64,000 bases of DNA from Streptomyces griseoviridis (GTDB lineage: Bacteria > Actinomycetota > Actinomycetes > Streptomycetales > Streptomycetaceae): contig BMSM01000024.1 of NCBI GenBank assembly GCA_014649155.1, positions 1-64,000 of the forward strand, read 5' to 3'. Under the pieces are notes generated by a model. It searched no databases, had not been told where the DNA came from, and saw nothing but the letters and a program-made list of their open reading frames with translations. Within the stretch, counting starts at the first letter, position 1; every line of letters starts with the position of its first letter. Both the position numbers and the translations under genes were made by a program. Positions 38,949 through 48,034 of the stretch are shown here, in pieces.

Positions 38949-39613
38949 GCACCCGCGTGTGCGCCGACGCCGACGAGGCCGTCGCCGGCGTCGAGGACGG
39001 CGCCACGGTCCTCGTCGGCGGCTTCGGCATGGCCGGCATGCCGGTCGCCCTGATCGACGCGCTGATCCGCCAGGGCGCCACGGACCTCACCGTGGTCTCC
39101 AACAACGCCGGCAACGGCGACACCGGACTGGCCGCGCTGCTGGCTAAGGGACGGGTCCGCAAGGTCGTCTGCTCCTTCCCCCGGCAGACCGACAGTCACG
39201 TCTTCGACGAGCTGTACCGCGCCGGGAAGATCGAGCTGGAGGTCGTGCCGCAGGGCAGCCTCGCCGAGCGGATGCGCGCCGCAGGCGCCGGCATCGGCGC
39301 CTTCTTCTGCCCCACCGGGGCCGGCACCCTCCTCGCCGAGGGCAAGGAGACCCGCGTCATCGACGGCCGCACCTACGTCCTGGAGTACCCGATCAAGGGT
39401 GACGTGGCCCTGATCGGCGCCCACCGCGCGGACCGCATGGGCAACCTCGTCTACCGCAAGACCGCCCGCAACTTCGGCCCGGTCATGGCCACCGCCGCGA
39501 CCACCGTGATCGCCCAGGTCCGCGAGATCGTCGACACCGGCACGATCGACCCCGAGACCGTGATCACGCCGGGCATCTATGTCGACCGCGTGGTGCAGGA
39601 GGCGACCGCATGA
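38945..39613 (+). CDS. pcaI: 3-oxoacid CoA-transferase subunit A (PcaI-like)
   Basis: This 222-residue alpha subunit of a class I CoA transferase has the CoA-binding motif VLVGGFGMAGMPVALIDAL, VVSNNAGNGDTGL, the GTLLAEGKETRVIDGRTYVLEYPI stretch and GNLVYRKTARNFGPVMA. With the B subunit it moves CoA from succinyl-CoA to 3-oxoadipate (or acetoacetate). ATG 38945 overlaps the thiolase stop (ATGA) and its own stop overlaps the B subunit start in the same way, so the three genes are translationally coupled. Confidence 0.92.
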   Translation: MSTRVCADADEAVAGVEDGATVLVGGFGMAGMPVALIDALIRQGATDLTVVSNNAGNGDTGLAALLAKGRVRKVVCSFPRQTDSHVFDELYRAGKIELEVVPQGSLAERMRAAGAGIGAFFCPTGAGTLLAEGKETRVIDGRTYVLEYPIKGDVALIGAHRADRMGNLVYRKTARNFGPVMATAATTVIAQVREIVDTGTIDPETVITPGIYVDRVVQEATA

Positions 39614-40281
39614 CCACCGATTCCCCCGCCGTGGACACCGGGCGCGGCCCGCTGGACAAGCACGGGATGGCCGCCCTCGTGGCCCGTGACATCCCGCACG
39701 GCTCCTTCGTCAACCTCGGCATCGGCCAGCCCACCCTGGTCGCCGACCATCTGCCCGCCGGCTCCGGGGTGGTCCTGCACACCGAGAACGGCATGCTCAA
39801 CATGGGGCCGGCCGCGCGGGGCGACGAGATCGACCCCGACCTCACCAACGCCGGCAAGGTCCCCGTGACCGAGCTGCCCGGAGCGGCGTACTTCCACCAC
39901 GCCGACTCCTTCGCGATGATGCGCGGCGGCCACCTGGACATCTGCGTCCTGGGCGCCTTCCAGGTCTCGGCCTCCGGCGACCTCGCCAACTGGCACACCG
40001 GAGCGCCGGACGCCATCCCCGCCGTCGGCGGGGCCATGGACCTGGCGATCGGGGCGAAGCAGGTCTTCGTGATGATGACCCTGTTCACCAAGACCGGCGC
40101 GCCCAAGCTGGTCCCCGAGTGCACCTACCCGCTGACCGGACTCCGCTGCGTGGACCGGATCTACACCGACCTCGCCGTCTTCGACATCACCCCGCGGGGC
40201 GTCGCCGTCCGGGAGACCTTCGGCGTCACCGTCGGGGAACTCGCGGACCGCCTCGCCCTGCCCCTGCTCCCCGCAGCCTGA
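39610..40281 (+). CDS. pcaJ: 3-oxoacid CoA-transferase subunit B (PcaJ-like)
   Basis: This 223-residue beta subunit carries the catalytic Glu in the HTENGMLNMGP motif, with VNLGIGQPTLVADHLP before it and GGHLDICVLGAFQVSASGDLANW and GGAMDLAIGAKQVFVMM after it. The Glu forms the thioester intermediate with CoA. It works as a heterodimer or heterotetramer with subunit A. ATG 39610 is within the subunit A stop region (ATGA overlap). It is the last gene of the LysR-controlled operon; relic genes follow. Confidence 0.92.
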   Translation: MTTDSPAVDTGRGPLDKHGMAALVARDIPHGSFVNLGIGQPTLVADHLPAGSGVVLHTENGMLNMGPAARGDEIDPDLTNAGKVPVTELPGAAYFHHADSFAMMRGGHLDICVLGAFQVSASGDLANWHTGAPDAIPAVGGAMDLAIGAKQVFVMMTLFTKTGAPKLVPECTYPLTGLRCVDRIYTDLAVFDITPRGVAVRETFGVTVGELADRLALPLLPAA

Positions 40282-40329
40282 GGCGCCGCCGGGCGCCCCG
40301 CGCGGAGGACGGTCGGCACCGGCCGGCTC

Positions 40330-40645
40330 GACGCACCGGGACGGGACATGCTCGTGGACCGTGCGCCGGGGCCGGACACGCTCGTAGACCGTCGTCGTCC
40401 GTACGTCCGCGACCTCCCGGCGCTCGGAGCGACGGCCGATCACGAAGGCGTGCACGCTGTCCACGTGCGGGACGGCCACGTGGATCGGGAAGCCGTGACC
40501 GCCCGAGGTGACGAAGAGTCCGATCACCTCGGGCAGCCGCGCCGCCCACTCGCGGAACCCCTCGATGACGGGCCGGGCCGGAGGCCGGATGCGCACCGGG
40601 AGGAGCGCCTGCGCCGGCCTGCCGCGTCGAGTCCGACACCGCGTG
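40330..40645 (-). pseudogene. 5'-truncated Lrp/AsnC-family regulator relic
   Basis: The minus-strand frame contains the C-terminal RAM domain of an Lrp/AsnC regulator: LLPVRIRPPARPVIEGFREWAARLPEVIGLFVTSGG, then IHVAVPHVDSVHAFVIG and ADVRTTTVYERVR. The helix-turn-helix half is missing; upstream of ALLPVRIRPP the sequence stops making sense. The break lies at about 40640, next to a plus-strand EamA relic that has also lost its beginning. Confidence 0.75.
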
Positions 40646-40654
40646 AGGGCGCCC

Positions 40655-40941
40655 CGGTCGCCTGGCTCGGCGTGGCGGCCGCCGCCGTCGCCGTCGCGCA
40701 CCGGCTGTTCACCGCGCGACCGACCCGCGTACGGGCGACCACGGCCGGCACCTCCAGCCTCGCCGAACCCCTCGCCGCGGCCCTGATCGGCGTCCTCCTC
40801 CCGCACGAGCACCTGACGGCCCCGGCAGGGGCGGGCTGCGCGCCGGTCCTCGCCGGAACGGTCATCACCTGCCTGCCACCCCTGCCACGCCGCCGCGCAC
40901 CGTCCCCCGAGGACCTCGGCCCCTCCACTGGGCGGGCCTGA
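40655..40941 (+). pseudogene. 5'-truncated EamA/DMT-family permease relic
   Basis: The plus-strand frame reads PVAWLGVAAAAVAVAHRLFTARP, then AGTSSLAEPLAAALIGVLLPHEHLTAPAGAGCAPVLAGTVITCLPP and a TGA at 40939-40941. This is the last three membrane helices of an EamA (drug/metabolite transporter) protein, with the SLAEPLxAALxGVLLxxExLT signature. The first seven helices are absent. Confidence 0.78.
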
Positions 40942-40959
40942 CTTGCCGTACGCCGGTCA

Positions 40960-41343
40960 GGCATCGGTGGGAGGACGGTGCCCGGGTGGCAGTACAGCCG
41001 CCACCCGGACCCCTCGTCCCGTCTCCGCTCCGCCAGAGCGAACTGTGCCACGACCGCCGCTCGCCGAGGCGGGCCCCGTACGTCACCCGCACCAGCCCCG
41101 GAGCCGGCGCGGTTTCCCGCAGGCCGGAGACCCGGTGCCGGAGTCCCGCTTCCGACGCGCCCGCCATGCCCGGCAGCCGGGCGAGTATCGTCTCCCGGTC
41201 CCAGCGGCGGCCGGAGGCCCCCACCTCGACGAACTCCGGGTCCAGCAGCGGACCGCCCGTTCCCTCGACGCCCTGATCCCGGGCGTCAGCAACCGCCGCT
41301 CACCCGCGAGCGCCGCCGCCACACCGTCCGTCTCCTCGCTCAT
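40960..41343 (-). pseudogene. DUF4440/NTF2-like gene broken by two frameshifts
   Basis: Three minus-strand frames join in order to an NTF2-fold DUF4440 protein of about 125 residues: MSEETDGVAAALAGERRLLTPGIRASRERAV (from ATG 41343), then EVGASGRRWDRETILARLPGMAG...VRVTYGARLGERRSWHSSLWR, then GSGWRLYCHPGTVLPP. The layout (E-xx-LL...V-LLDPEFVEVGASGR-WDRE...WRLxxHQGT) is typical. Two frameshifts are required; sequencing error is the alternative. Confidence 0.7.
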
Positions 41344-41473
41344 CCCGCCACGCTGCCCCGCGCCCGCCGGGACGATCCCGCGCCGCCCGCCTCCCCGGGC
41401 CATGGACCGGCCCTCCCCGTGCCTGCGCGGGAGCCCGCCCACGCCGCACCGGGCGGCGAGGCCGGCCGGACCC

Positions 41474-43045
41474 TCAGGACCCGGCCCCGCCGTACGGCTC
41501 GGGCAGCGGACAGCTGAGCGGCCACACCCGTTCGGAGAGCCGCCCGGTGAGACGGTCACCGCTCACCTCCGCCTCGGCCAGCCAGTCCGCCGCGGTCAAC
41601 TGCGCGACCAGGTCCGGGAGATCACCGGGCGCACCGGCGTACAGGGCGGCGAGCGAGCCGGTGTCGACGCCCTCGCCGCCGGGGCCGAGGACCTCCCCGT
41701 CCAGCCCGGTCCGGGTGGCCAGGGCCAGTGCCAGCAGCCGGGCGGCGGCCGTCGTCCGCTTCCTGCGCAGCCTCCGGTCGGTCATGACCCGCTGCGCCCA
41801 GCCGCTGAGTCTGGCCCGCGTGTTCTTCCCGAACGCCAGCACCCGCTCGCCGTCCGGACCGGGTACCAGGGAGGGCACGGTGACCACCGTCGGGTTCTCG
41901 GGGCGGGAGGCGAGCACCTCCTCGGCGGTGCACTCGATCCACAGCCACCCGGACGCCGCCAGCCGTCCGACGAGGTCCCCGGGATCGCTCAGCGGCAGGG
42001 CGGACACGTCCTGCCCGGTCAGATTGCCGGAGCCGCTGCGCGCGGTCCGCAGCGTGAGCAGCAGGCAGAACAGCCGCGCCTCCGGGCCGGGCAGCGGCGC
42101 GTGGTCGCGGACGTGCCCGAGGACGGCGCGGGCGTGCTCCCACAGCTGGGGCCCGGGCAGCACCCGGGGCACGCCGGTCTCCTGCCCGTCGGGGGTGTGG
42201 CCGGTGCGCTGGAGGTGCTGGCCGCGGACGGTGACCGCGGCCTGCTCCGCCCGCCGCGCCTGCGCGCGCAGTTCGGCGTCACCGGTCACCTCGGCCCACT
42301 CGTGGAAGGCGCGGGCCTTGCGGGTGTGCAGGTCGGCGAGGAGCGCCAGGTCGGGTTCCGCGCGTTTCTGATAGGCGCGGAACTGGTCGCCCAGCGCGGT
42401 GAGTTCGTCGCGCAGCGCGGTCGGCCGCAGCTCGTGCGGCACGACGCGCTGCGCGATCTTCCCGTGCCTGCCGTACGGCCGGGCGGCCCGCGGCCGGGGG
42501 GAGGGCACCGGAACGCCAGGCGGCTTCGGTACCCCGGCGGGATCGGCCGGCGAGGCACCGCCGGGTGCGGCCCGGTCCGCGGACCCGGGCGCGTCGGAGA
42601 ACCGCGGCCGCGGCGCCACGGCGGCCCGGACGGGCCCGGCGCCGCCGGACGCCCGTGCCGGCCCGGCCGGCGGAGCGGTGGCCGCGACCTGCCCTGAGGG
42701 GTGGGCCGCCGCGCAGCGCGCGCAGCATTCGAGCGCCTGCCACCAGCGCCCCGCCCGGTCCGCGACGACCACGAAGACGACCGGGCCGCCGCACCGCCAC
42801 GCCGCCGCCCCGGTGTCCCGCCCCCCGGCGGCGGGACCGGCGTGGCCCCGGCACCCGTCGGCCCGGCAGGCGCAGTACACCCCGCTCCGGGGCTCCCCGG
42901 CGGCCCGCAGATGCGCGGTGAGGTGCGCCACGGCGAAGGCCCGGCCGGCGGCGACGGACGGCAGCCGCTGCTCGGGACAGGCCGGGCGGACGCACGAGAA
43001 CCGCACCGCCGAGCTGCCCCGGCCGACGGGGTCCAGGCGCACCAT
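41474..43045 (-). CDS. Large hypothetical Streptomyces protein with Cys-rich N-terminus
   Basis: This 523-residue protein has an N-terminal domain with paired cysteines (SCVRPACPE, VYCACRADGCRGH, ECCARCAAAH), suggesting one or more small metal sites, then a Pro/Ala-rich linker (about 130-200), and a C-terminal all-helical half (LGDQFRAYQKRAEPDLALLADLHTRKARAFHEWAEVTGD..., GWAQRVMTDRRLRRKRTTAAARLLALALATRTG) that looks like a DNA- or nucleotide-associated helical repeat. No catalytic motif is seen and no function is proposed. ATG 43045 is preferred over an in-frame start at 43105 because GGGAGG lies 6 bases before it. Confidence 0.7.
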   Translation of the reverse strand: MVRLDPVGRGSSAVRFSCVRPACPEQRLPSVAAGRAFAVAHLTAHLRAAGEPRSGVYCACRADGCRGHAGPAAGGRDTGAAAWRCGGPVVFVVVADRAGRWWQALECCARCAAAHPSGQVAATAPPAGPARASGGAGPVRAAVAPRPRFSDAPGSADRAAPGGASPADPAGVPKPPGVPVPSPRPRAARPYGRHGKIAQRVVPHELRPTALRDELTALGDQFRAYQKRAEPDLALLADLHTRKARAFHEWAEVTGDAELRAQARRAEQAAVTVRGQHLQRTGHTPDGQETGVPRVLPGPQLWEHARAVLGHVRDHAPLPGPEARLFCLLLTLRTARSGSGNLTGQDVSALPLSDPGDLVGRLAASGWLWIECTAEEVLASRPENPTVVTVPSLVPGPDGERVLAFGKNTRARLSGWAQRVMTDRRLRRKRTTAAARLLALALATRTGLDGEVLGPGGEGVDTGSLAALYAGAPGDLPDLVAQLTAADWLAEAEVSGDRLTGRLSERVWPLSCPLPEPYGGAGS

Positions 43046-43340
43046 CCAGGACCTCCCCCGCACCCGCTCACCGGGCCCGCTCGCCGCGTGGGCGCGCATC
43101 TCCATCCTCGTCCCCTTCCCTCACACCGGCGGCCCGCCAAGATCTCCTCGGGGCGCGGGCAGTGCAGTCTGCCGCAGCCATGTCACGTTCCGCAATCGGT
43201 GAGTTACCAGGAGTGGCGTTCGTTCCCCGTCCGTGTGACGATCCCCGGCACGGGCTTGACCTGGAGGGGGGCGGGCCGGAGCGCCCCGCGACGCGAGAAA
43301 ATGGTTGCCTGAGAAAACCAGGGCGCGTGAAAGGTCCTCC

Positions 43341-43742
43341 ATGCCACACCTCACCATCGACTACTCCGCACGGCTCGGCGCCGCCTTCGACCGCGCGGCC
43401 CTGGTCAGGGAACTGCATCCGCTCGTCATCGAGGAGAGCGGCTCGACGGGCGTCTGCAAGACGCTGCTGCGGCCGGTCGAGACCTGCGTCGGCGACGGGG
43501 TGGGGGAGGGGGACGCCTTCGTGCATGTGGAGGTCGGCCTCAAGCCGGGTCGCTCCGAAGCGCTGAAGGGACGGCTGGCCGAGAGCATCGTCGCCCTGGT
43601 CGGCAAGCATCTGCGGGCGGACGGCGCGGTGGTCTCGGCGGAGGTGCGCGAACTGGCCGGCTCCTACCGTCTGGACCCGCCCGCGCGGGCGGACGCGTAC
43701 CGTGGCGGCACCCTGCGGGTGTGCCGGCCGGCGGCGGGCTGA
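43341..43742 (+). CDS. 5-carboxymethyl-2-hydroxymuconate isomerase-family protein
   Basis: This 133-residue protein is of the CHMI/tautomerase superfamily: after Met removal it starts with the catalytic Pro (MPHLTIDYSARL), followed by RELHPLVIEESGSTGVCKTLLRPVE and the VGDGVGEGDAFVHVEVGLKPGRSEALK segment. CHMI acts in homoprotocatechuate degradation; here no other genes of that pathway are adjacent, so the role may differ. ATG 43341 is fixed by the need for Pro at position 2. It stands alone; a long non-coding stretch follows. Confidence 0.82.
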   Translation: MPHLTIDYSARLGAAFDRAALVRELHPLVIEESGSTGVCKTLLRPVETCVGDGVGEGDAFVHVEVGLKPGRSEALKGRLAESIVALVGKHLRADGAVVSAEVRELAGSYRLDPPARADAYRGGTLRVCRPAAG

Positions 43743-43875
43743 ACGGCGGTGCCGCTCCTGGTTCTCCTGGTTCTCTGGTTCTGCTGGTGACCCCGACTGG
43801 CATGGAGTCGGTGACGCGGCCAAGGGCGCGGCTGGTGAGGCGACCGGTGGCGCGGCTTGTGACGACACGCGGTGC

Positions 43876-43917
43876 GACAACGTTGTCTTGACGGTCCTGA
43901 GAGTACCGCCGTACTGG
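43876..43917 (+). promoter_or_regulatory. LacI-type operator GACAACGTTGTC overlapping a promoter
   Basis: GACAACGTTGTC at 43876-43887 is a perfect 12-bp palindrome with the central CG of LacI-family operators. TTGACG (43888-43893) follows at once and TACTGG (43912-43917) lies 18 bases further, a plausible -35/-10 pair. A bound repressor would block the promoter. The only gene downstream on this strand is the GH92 mannosidase. Confidence 0.6.
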
Positions 43918-44063
43918 CGAAGGCTGTCAATACGGCCGACGCGCGGCGCCACCGCGGCCCCGTCGGCCCCGCTGTTCACGGGCCCCGCTCGCGGCCCTCG
44001 ACTCCGGCCGCCGACTCCGGCTGTCGACTCCCGGCCCCGGCCGGCTTACAGCCGCCCGCCCCC

Positions 44064-44131
44064 GGGCTCCGCCCGCCCCCGGGCTCCGCCCGCCCCCGGG
44101 CTCCGCCCGCCCCCGGGCTCCGCCCGCCCCT
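44064..44131. repeat. 17-bp tandem repeat, four copies
   Basis: GGGCTCCGCCCGCCCCC is repeated at 44064, 44081, 44098 and 44115; the first three copies are identical and the last differs in its final base. The period is not a multiple of three and the tract is non-coding. It lies in the presumed leader of the GH92 gene. Confidence 0.92.
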
Positions 44132-44281
44132 GGAACTCCCCTCTCCCGGACTCCGCTTGCCCGGACCCCGCTCTCCCGCGCCCCGGCGAGGCGCTCTTCC
44201 GCCCCGCCCCTGTGGCGCGTTAGTGTCCCTGCGGCTTGTGCGACCCGTGGTGCGCGACCCGTCCGGAGGAGGGGCCGCGTC

Positions 44282-47200
44282 ATGCGTTTCCGTCCGATGT
44301 CCCTGCTGCTCGCCGCGGCCCTCATAACCAGCGGCGCCACCCCCGCCCTGGCGGCCTCGTCCGCCCCGCCCGACACGTCCCTCGTCAAGGACCCCACCGC
44401 CTACGTCGACCCCCTGATCGGCACCGCCAACGCCGGCAACGTCTTCCCGGGGGCCGTCGTCCCCTTCGGCATGCTCTCCTGGAGCCCGGAGAACACCAAG
44501 GGCGACGCCACCAGAACCGTCGCCCCCGGCGGCTACCAGCACGACGCCACCCGTATCCGCGGTTTCAGCCTGACCCACATGTCCGGCACGGGCTGCGCGG
44601 GCGGCAGCGGGGACATCCCGTTCTTCCCGTACAGCGGCGAGGTCACGTCCTCCCCGGCGAGCGACACCAAGGACGCGGTCTACGCCTCCGACTTCAGCCA
44701 CGAAGACGAGACCGCCGAACCCGGCCACTACAAGGTCTCCCTCGCCTCCGGGGTCACGGCCGACCTCACCGCCACCGCCCGCACCGGCTCGGCCCGCTTC
44801 ACCTACCCCACCGGCAGGCCCGCCGCCCTGCTGATCCGCACCGCCAACTCCGAGGTCGGCTCCACCGACTCCACGGTGCGGATCGACCCGAAGACCCGGA
44901 CCGTCTCGGGCTCCGTCACCTCCGGCAACTTCTGCGGCTACCTCGACCCCGAGGGGCGCCGCGCCTACTACACCCTGCACTTCACCGCGACCTTCGACCG
45001 CGCCTTCAGGACCACCGGCACCTGGCGGGACGACCGGCTCACCCCCGGCTCCACCGCCGCCTCCGAGGACGGCGGCCGCCCCGTCGCCGGCAAGGGAGCG
45101 GGCGGCTACGTCGAGTTCGAGCCCGGCACCGGACCGGTGAACGTCAAGGTCGGCGTCTCCTACGTCGACCAGGCCGGCGCCGAGGCCAACCTGAGGGCGG
45201 AGAACCCGCCCCGCCGCTCCTTCGACTCCGTCCGGGACGCCGCCCGCGACGCCTGGCGGGACCGCCTCGCCGCGATCCGCGTCGGCGGCGGCACCGACGA
45301 GGAGCGCACCATCTTCTACACCGCGCTCTACCACGCCCTGCTCCACCCGAACACCGTCAGCGACACCGACCGCCGTTACCGCGGCCCGGACGGCAGGACG
45401 CACCGCGTCTCCCGCGGCCACCAGGCGCAGTACGGCACCTTCTCCGGCTGGGACGTCTACCGCAGCCAGATGCAGTTGCTGACCCTCCTGAACCCCCGGG
45501 TGGGCTCCGACATCGCCCAGTCGCTGTACGAGTTCGCCGGGCAGATTGGCGGCGTCTGGGACCGCTGGCTGCACGGCGCGAGCGGCACCCACGTCATGAA
45601 CGGCGACCCCTCGCCCATCGCCCTCGCCGGCATCCACGCCTTCGGCGGCACCGGCTTCGACCTGGACGGTGCGCTGCGGTCCCTGGTGAAGGCGGCCACC
45701 GTCCCCACCGAGCAGGACCTCTCCCCGGCCGGCAAGCCCGTCCTCTCGGTCGGCCAGCGGCCCTCCCTCGACAAGTACCTGAAGCTGCACTACATGCCGT
45801 CCGTCTCCAACGCCTGGGGCGGCGCCGCCGAGACCCTGGAGATGTCCGGCGCCGACTTCGCGCTCTCCCGGCTGGCCACCGCCGCCAGGCAGCGGGACAC
45901 CGCGAAGACCTTCGCGGCCCGCTCCCAGTACTGGCAGAACAACTTCAACATCGCCGCCGACCCCACCGGCGGCTACATCGCCAACCGCAAGGCCGACGGC
46001 AGCTGGGTCACCGGCTTCACCCCGGCCACCGGCAACGGCTTCGTCGAGGGCACCGCCGCCCAGTACACCTGGATGGTCCAGCACGACCCGGCCGGCCTGT
46101 TCGCCGCGATGGGCGGCACCGAGGAGGCGCTGAAGCGCCTGGACGCCTTCTTCCACGACGCCGACGGCGACTGGGTCTTCAGCGGCGGCCCCGGCGACAA
46201 GTCCGGCATGGACAACGAACCGTCCGTCAACGTCCCCTACCTCTACGACTACGCGGGCGCCCCCTACAAGGCGCAGCGGACCGTCCGCGCCGCGATGGAC
46301 GCGCTCTGGTCGACCGGGCCGGGCGGCATCCCGGGCAACGACGACCTCGGCGCGATGTCGTCCTGGTACGTCTTCTCCGCGCTCGGCATGTACCCGCAGG
46401 TCCCGTCCCGTGCCGAACTCGTCCTCGCCTCCCCGCTGTTCCCCCGCGCGGAGATCGACCGGCCCGGCGGCAAGGACATCTCCATCCACGCCCGGGACGC
46501 CGCGGCCGACGCGCCGTACATCCGTTCCCTGAAGGTGAACGGCCGCGCCGGCGACCGCCCGTGGCTCCCGGCCTCCGTCGTCCGCGACGGCGGACGCCTC
46601 GACTACACCCTGTCCTCGGAACCCGACCCCGCCTGGGGCGCAGGCCAGGCCCCGCCGTCCTTCCGGGACGGCGAACAGCCCTACCAGATCGGCGTCGGCC
46701 CCACCGCCGCGACCCTCGCCCCCGGCGACAGCACCGGTGTCGACATCCGCGCCCGCGCGGTGAGCGGCGGCGAGGGCCCCGACGTCCGCTTCCACGTCGA
46801 CACCCCGGACGGCATCACGGCCGTCCCCGCCGAGGGCACCGTCACGGACGGCGCCCAGCGGATCGAACTGACCGCATCCGACGGCACCGCCCAGGGCTTC
46901 TACGACGTGAAGGTCACCGTCACCTCGGGCGACAGCTCCTACGCACAGCCCGTCGCCCTCACCGTCGCCGCCCCCGGCACCCTGCTGGCCGCCTACGACA
47001 ACACCGGCGTCTCCGACGACGAGGGCGAACACGACGAGGCCGACTACGACGGCGGCGGCTGGAGCTACTCCCGCCAGGCGCTCGCCGCGGCGGGCCTCAC
47101 CCCGGGCGAGCGGCACACCGCCGACGGCCTCACCTACAGCTGGCCCGGCTCCCCGGCCGGCCGCCCGGACAACGCCACCGCCACCGGTCAGGTCATCCGG

Positions 47201-47536
47201 CTCACCGACCCGGCCGCCCGGTTGTCGTTCATCGGCAGCGCCGTCAACGGCAACCAGAAGTCCGGGGCGACCGTCACCTTCACCGACGGCACCACCGCCA
47301 CCGTCGACCTCGCCTTCACCGACTGGACCACCGGCGGCGGAGGCGGCACCGTCCAGTACGGCAACGAGGTCGTCGCCGAGGCCGCGTACCGCAATGTCGC
47401 GGGCGCGGACAAGGACCCGGTGGCGACGTACGTCTTCGCCACCGCTCCGTTCACCGCCCCGGACGGCAAGCGGATCAGCTCCGTACGGCTGCCCGACAAC
47501 GCGAACCTGCACGTGTTCACCCTCGCCGTGAGCTGA
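44282..47536 (+). CDS. Secreted GH92 alpha-mannosidase with NEW3 and C-terminal accessory domains
   Basis: This 1084-residue exported enzyme starts with a signal peptide (RFRPMSLLLAAALITSGATPALAA). The GH92 catalytic region (about 35-750) shows YVDPLIGTANAGNVFPGAVVPFGM, FSLTHMSGTGCAGG, FSGWDVYRSQMQLL, GGVWDRWLHG, NEPSVNVPYLYDYAG and IPGNDDLGAMSSWYVFSALG, with the acidic residues of the Ca2+-dependent inverting exo-alpha-mannosidases. A NEW3-type beta domain (about 810-895, APGDSTGVDIRARAVSGG) and a C-terminal beta-sandwich (about 905-1084, AAYDNTGVSDDEGEHDEADYDGGGWSYSR) follow. It trims alpha-mannosides such as yeast mannan or N-glycans outside the cell. ATG 44282 has GGAGGAGG upstream. A LacI-type operator lies 395 bases upstream. 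Confidence 0.93.
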   Translation: MRFRPMSLLLAAALITSGATPALAASSAPPDTSLVKDPTAYVDPLIGTANAGNVFPGAVVPFGMLSWSPENTKGDATRTVAPGGYQHDATRIRGFSLTHMSGTGCAGGSGDIPFFPYSGEVTSSPASDTKDAVYASDFSHEDETAEPGHYKVSLASGVTADLTATARTGSARFTYPTGRPAALLIRTANSEVGSTDSTVRIDPKTRTVSGSVTSGNFCGYLDPEGRRAYYTLHFTATFDRAFRTTGTWRDDRLTPGSTAASEDGGRPVAGKGAGGYVEFEPGTGPVNVKVGVSYVDQAGAEANLRAENPPRRSFDSVRDAARDAWRDRLAAIRVGGGTDEERTIFYTALYHALLHPNTVSDTDRRYRGPDGRTHRVSRGHQAQYGTFSGWDVYRSQMQLLTLLNPRVGSDIAQSLYEFAGQIGGVWDRWLHGASGTHVMNGDPSPIALAGIHAFGGTGFDLDGALRSLVKAATVPTEQDLSPAGKPVLSVGQRPSLDKYLKLHYMPSVSNAWGGAAETLEMSGADFALSRLATAARQRDTAKTFAARSQYWQNNFNIAADPTGGYIANRKADGSWVTGFTPATGNGFVEGTAAQYTWMVQHDPAGLFAAMGGTEEALKRLDAFFHDADGDWVFSGGPGDKSGMDNEPSVNVPYLYDYAGAPYKAQRTVRAAMDALWSTGPGGIPGNDDLGAMSSWYVFSALGMYPQVPSRAELVLASPLFPRAEIDRPGGKDISIHARDAAADAPYIRSLKVNGRAGDRPWLPASVVRDGGRLDYTLSSEPDPAWGAGQAPPSFRDGEQPYQIGVGPTAATLAPGDSTGVDIRARAVSGGEGPDVRFHVDTPDGITAVPAEGTVTDGAQRIELTASDGTAQGFYDVKVTVTSGDSSYAQPVALTVAAPGTLLAAYDNTGVSDDEGEHDEADYDGGGWSYSRQALAAAGLTPGERHTADGLTYSWPGSPAGRPDNATATGQVIRLTDPAARLSFIGSAVNGNQKSGATVTFTDGTTATVDLAFTDWTTGGGGGTVQYGNEVVAEAAYRNVAGADKDPVATYVFATAPFTAPDGKRISSVRLPDNANLHVFTLAVS

Positions 47537-47584
47537 GCCCGGCAGCGGGGACGGGCGGCCCCTGTGCCGCCCGCCCCCGCTCAA

Positions 47585-47830
47585 GTCTGACGCTGACGGT
47601 CACCGACGAGGGCCCGGCCGGCCCCGGAGGCGCCGATGCGGCCGTCGTCACCGAGTTCCTGCGCTTCGTCGGTCACGGCGGCGCCACCGACATCTCACCG
47701 GTCGCCGCCCGTGAGGCCGTCGCCGCCGCCCTGGCCGCCACCGCCTCGCTCCGCTCCGGCGGCACCCCGGTCGACGTCCTGCCCCCGCCCCCGCGGCCTA
47801 CTTCGCCGCCCACCAGCCCGGCTCCCACGG
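47585..47830 (+). pseudogene. 3' relic of a Gfo/Idh/MocA oxidoreductase
   Basis: After the GH92 stop the plus strand reads LTVTDEGPAGPGGADAAVVTEFLRFV, then GGATDISPVAAREAVAAALAATASLRSGGTPVDV and, after a frameshift, AAYFAAHQPG. This matches the C-terminal end of Gfo/Idh/MocA-type sugar oxidoreductases (TxTSPVAAREAVAxGxAAxxSLRxGGxPxxV). The Rossmann domain and most of the gene are missing. Loss of sugar genes next to the mannosidase fits general decay of a sugar locus. Confidence 0.68.
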
Positions 47831-48034
47831 CGCGGCCGCCACCCGCCCCCGCCGCCCCCGGTCTCCTCCCGCGCGCCTGGATCCGGCATCGCGGCGCCGG
47901 CCGGCGGACGACGTCGCGTCATCCGCCCCCACCGACGACCGGCACCCGGCATGATCGGAGAGTCCGGTGCCGGGCACAGCCCGTCGGTCACCGGATGCCG
48001 GTTGCCGGAACGGGACAGGGAGGGACGACAGGAC

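Larger units (their letters stand above)
43743..44281. other. Gene-free 540-base region upstream of the GH92 gene
   Basis: No supported gene lies here. It contains a LacI-type palindrome with an overlapping promoter-like sequence (43876-43917), then an extremely C-rich stretch with a 17-bp tandem repeat (44064-44131), and the GGAGGAGG ribosome site of the GH92 gene at about 44262-44270. If the promoter is right, the GH92 transcript has a leader of about 360 bases. Confidence 0.5.

Noticed and set aside
44064..44131. CRISPR-like array
   Set aside because: The 17-bp units are contiguous with no spacers, so it is a simple tandem repeat.
43976..47584. A 1202-codon minus-strand frame opposite the GH92 gene
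   Set aside because: Its Gly/Val-rich product has no domain; the plus strand encodes a full GH92 enzyme with a signal peptide.
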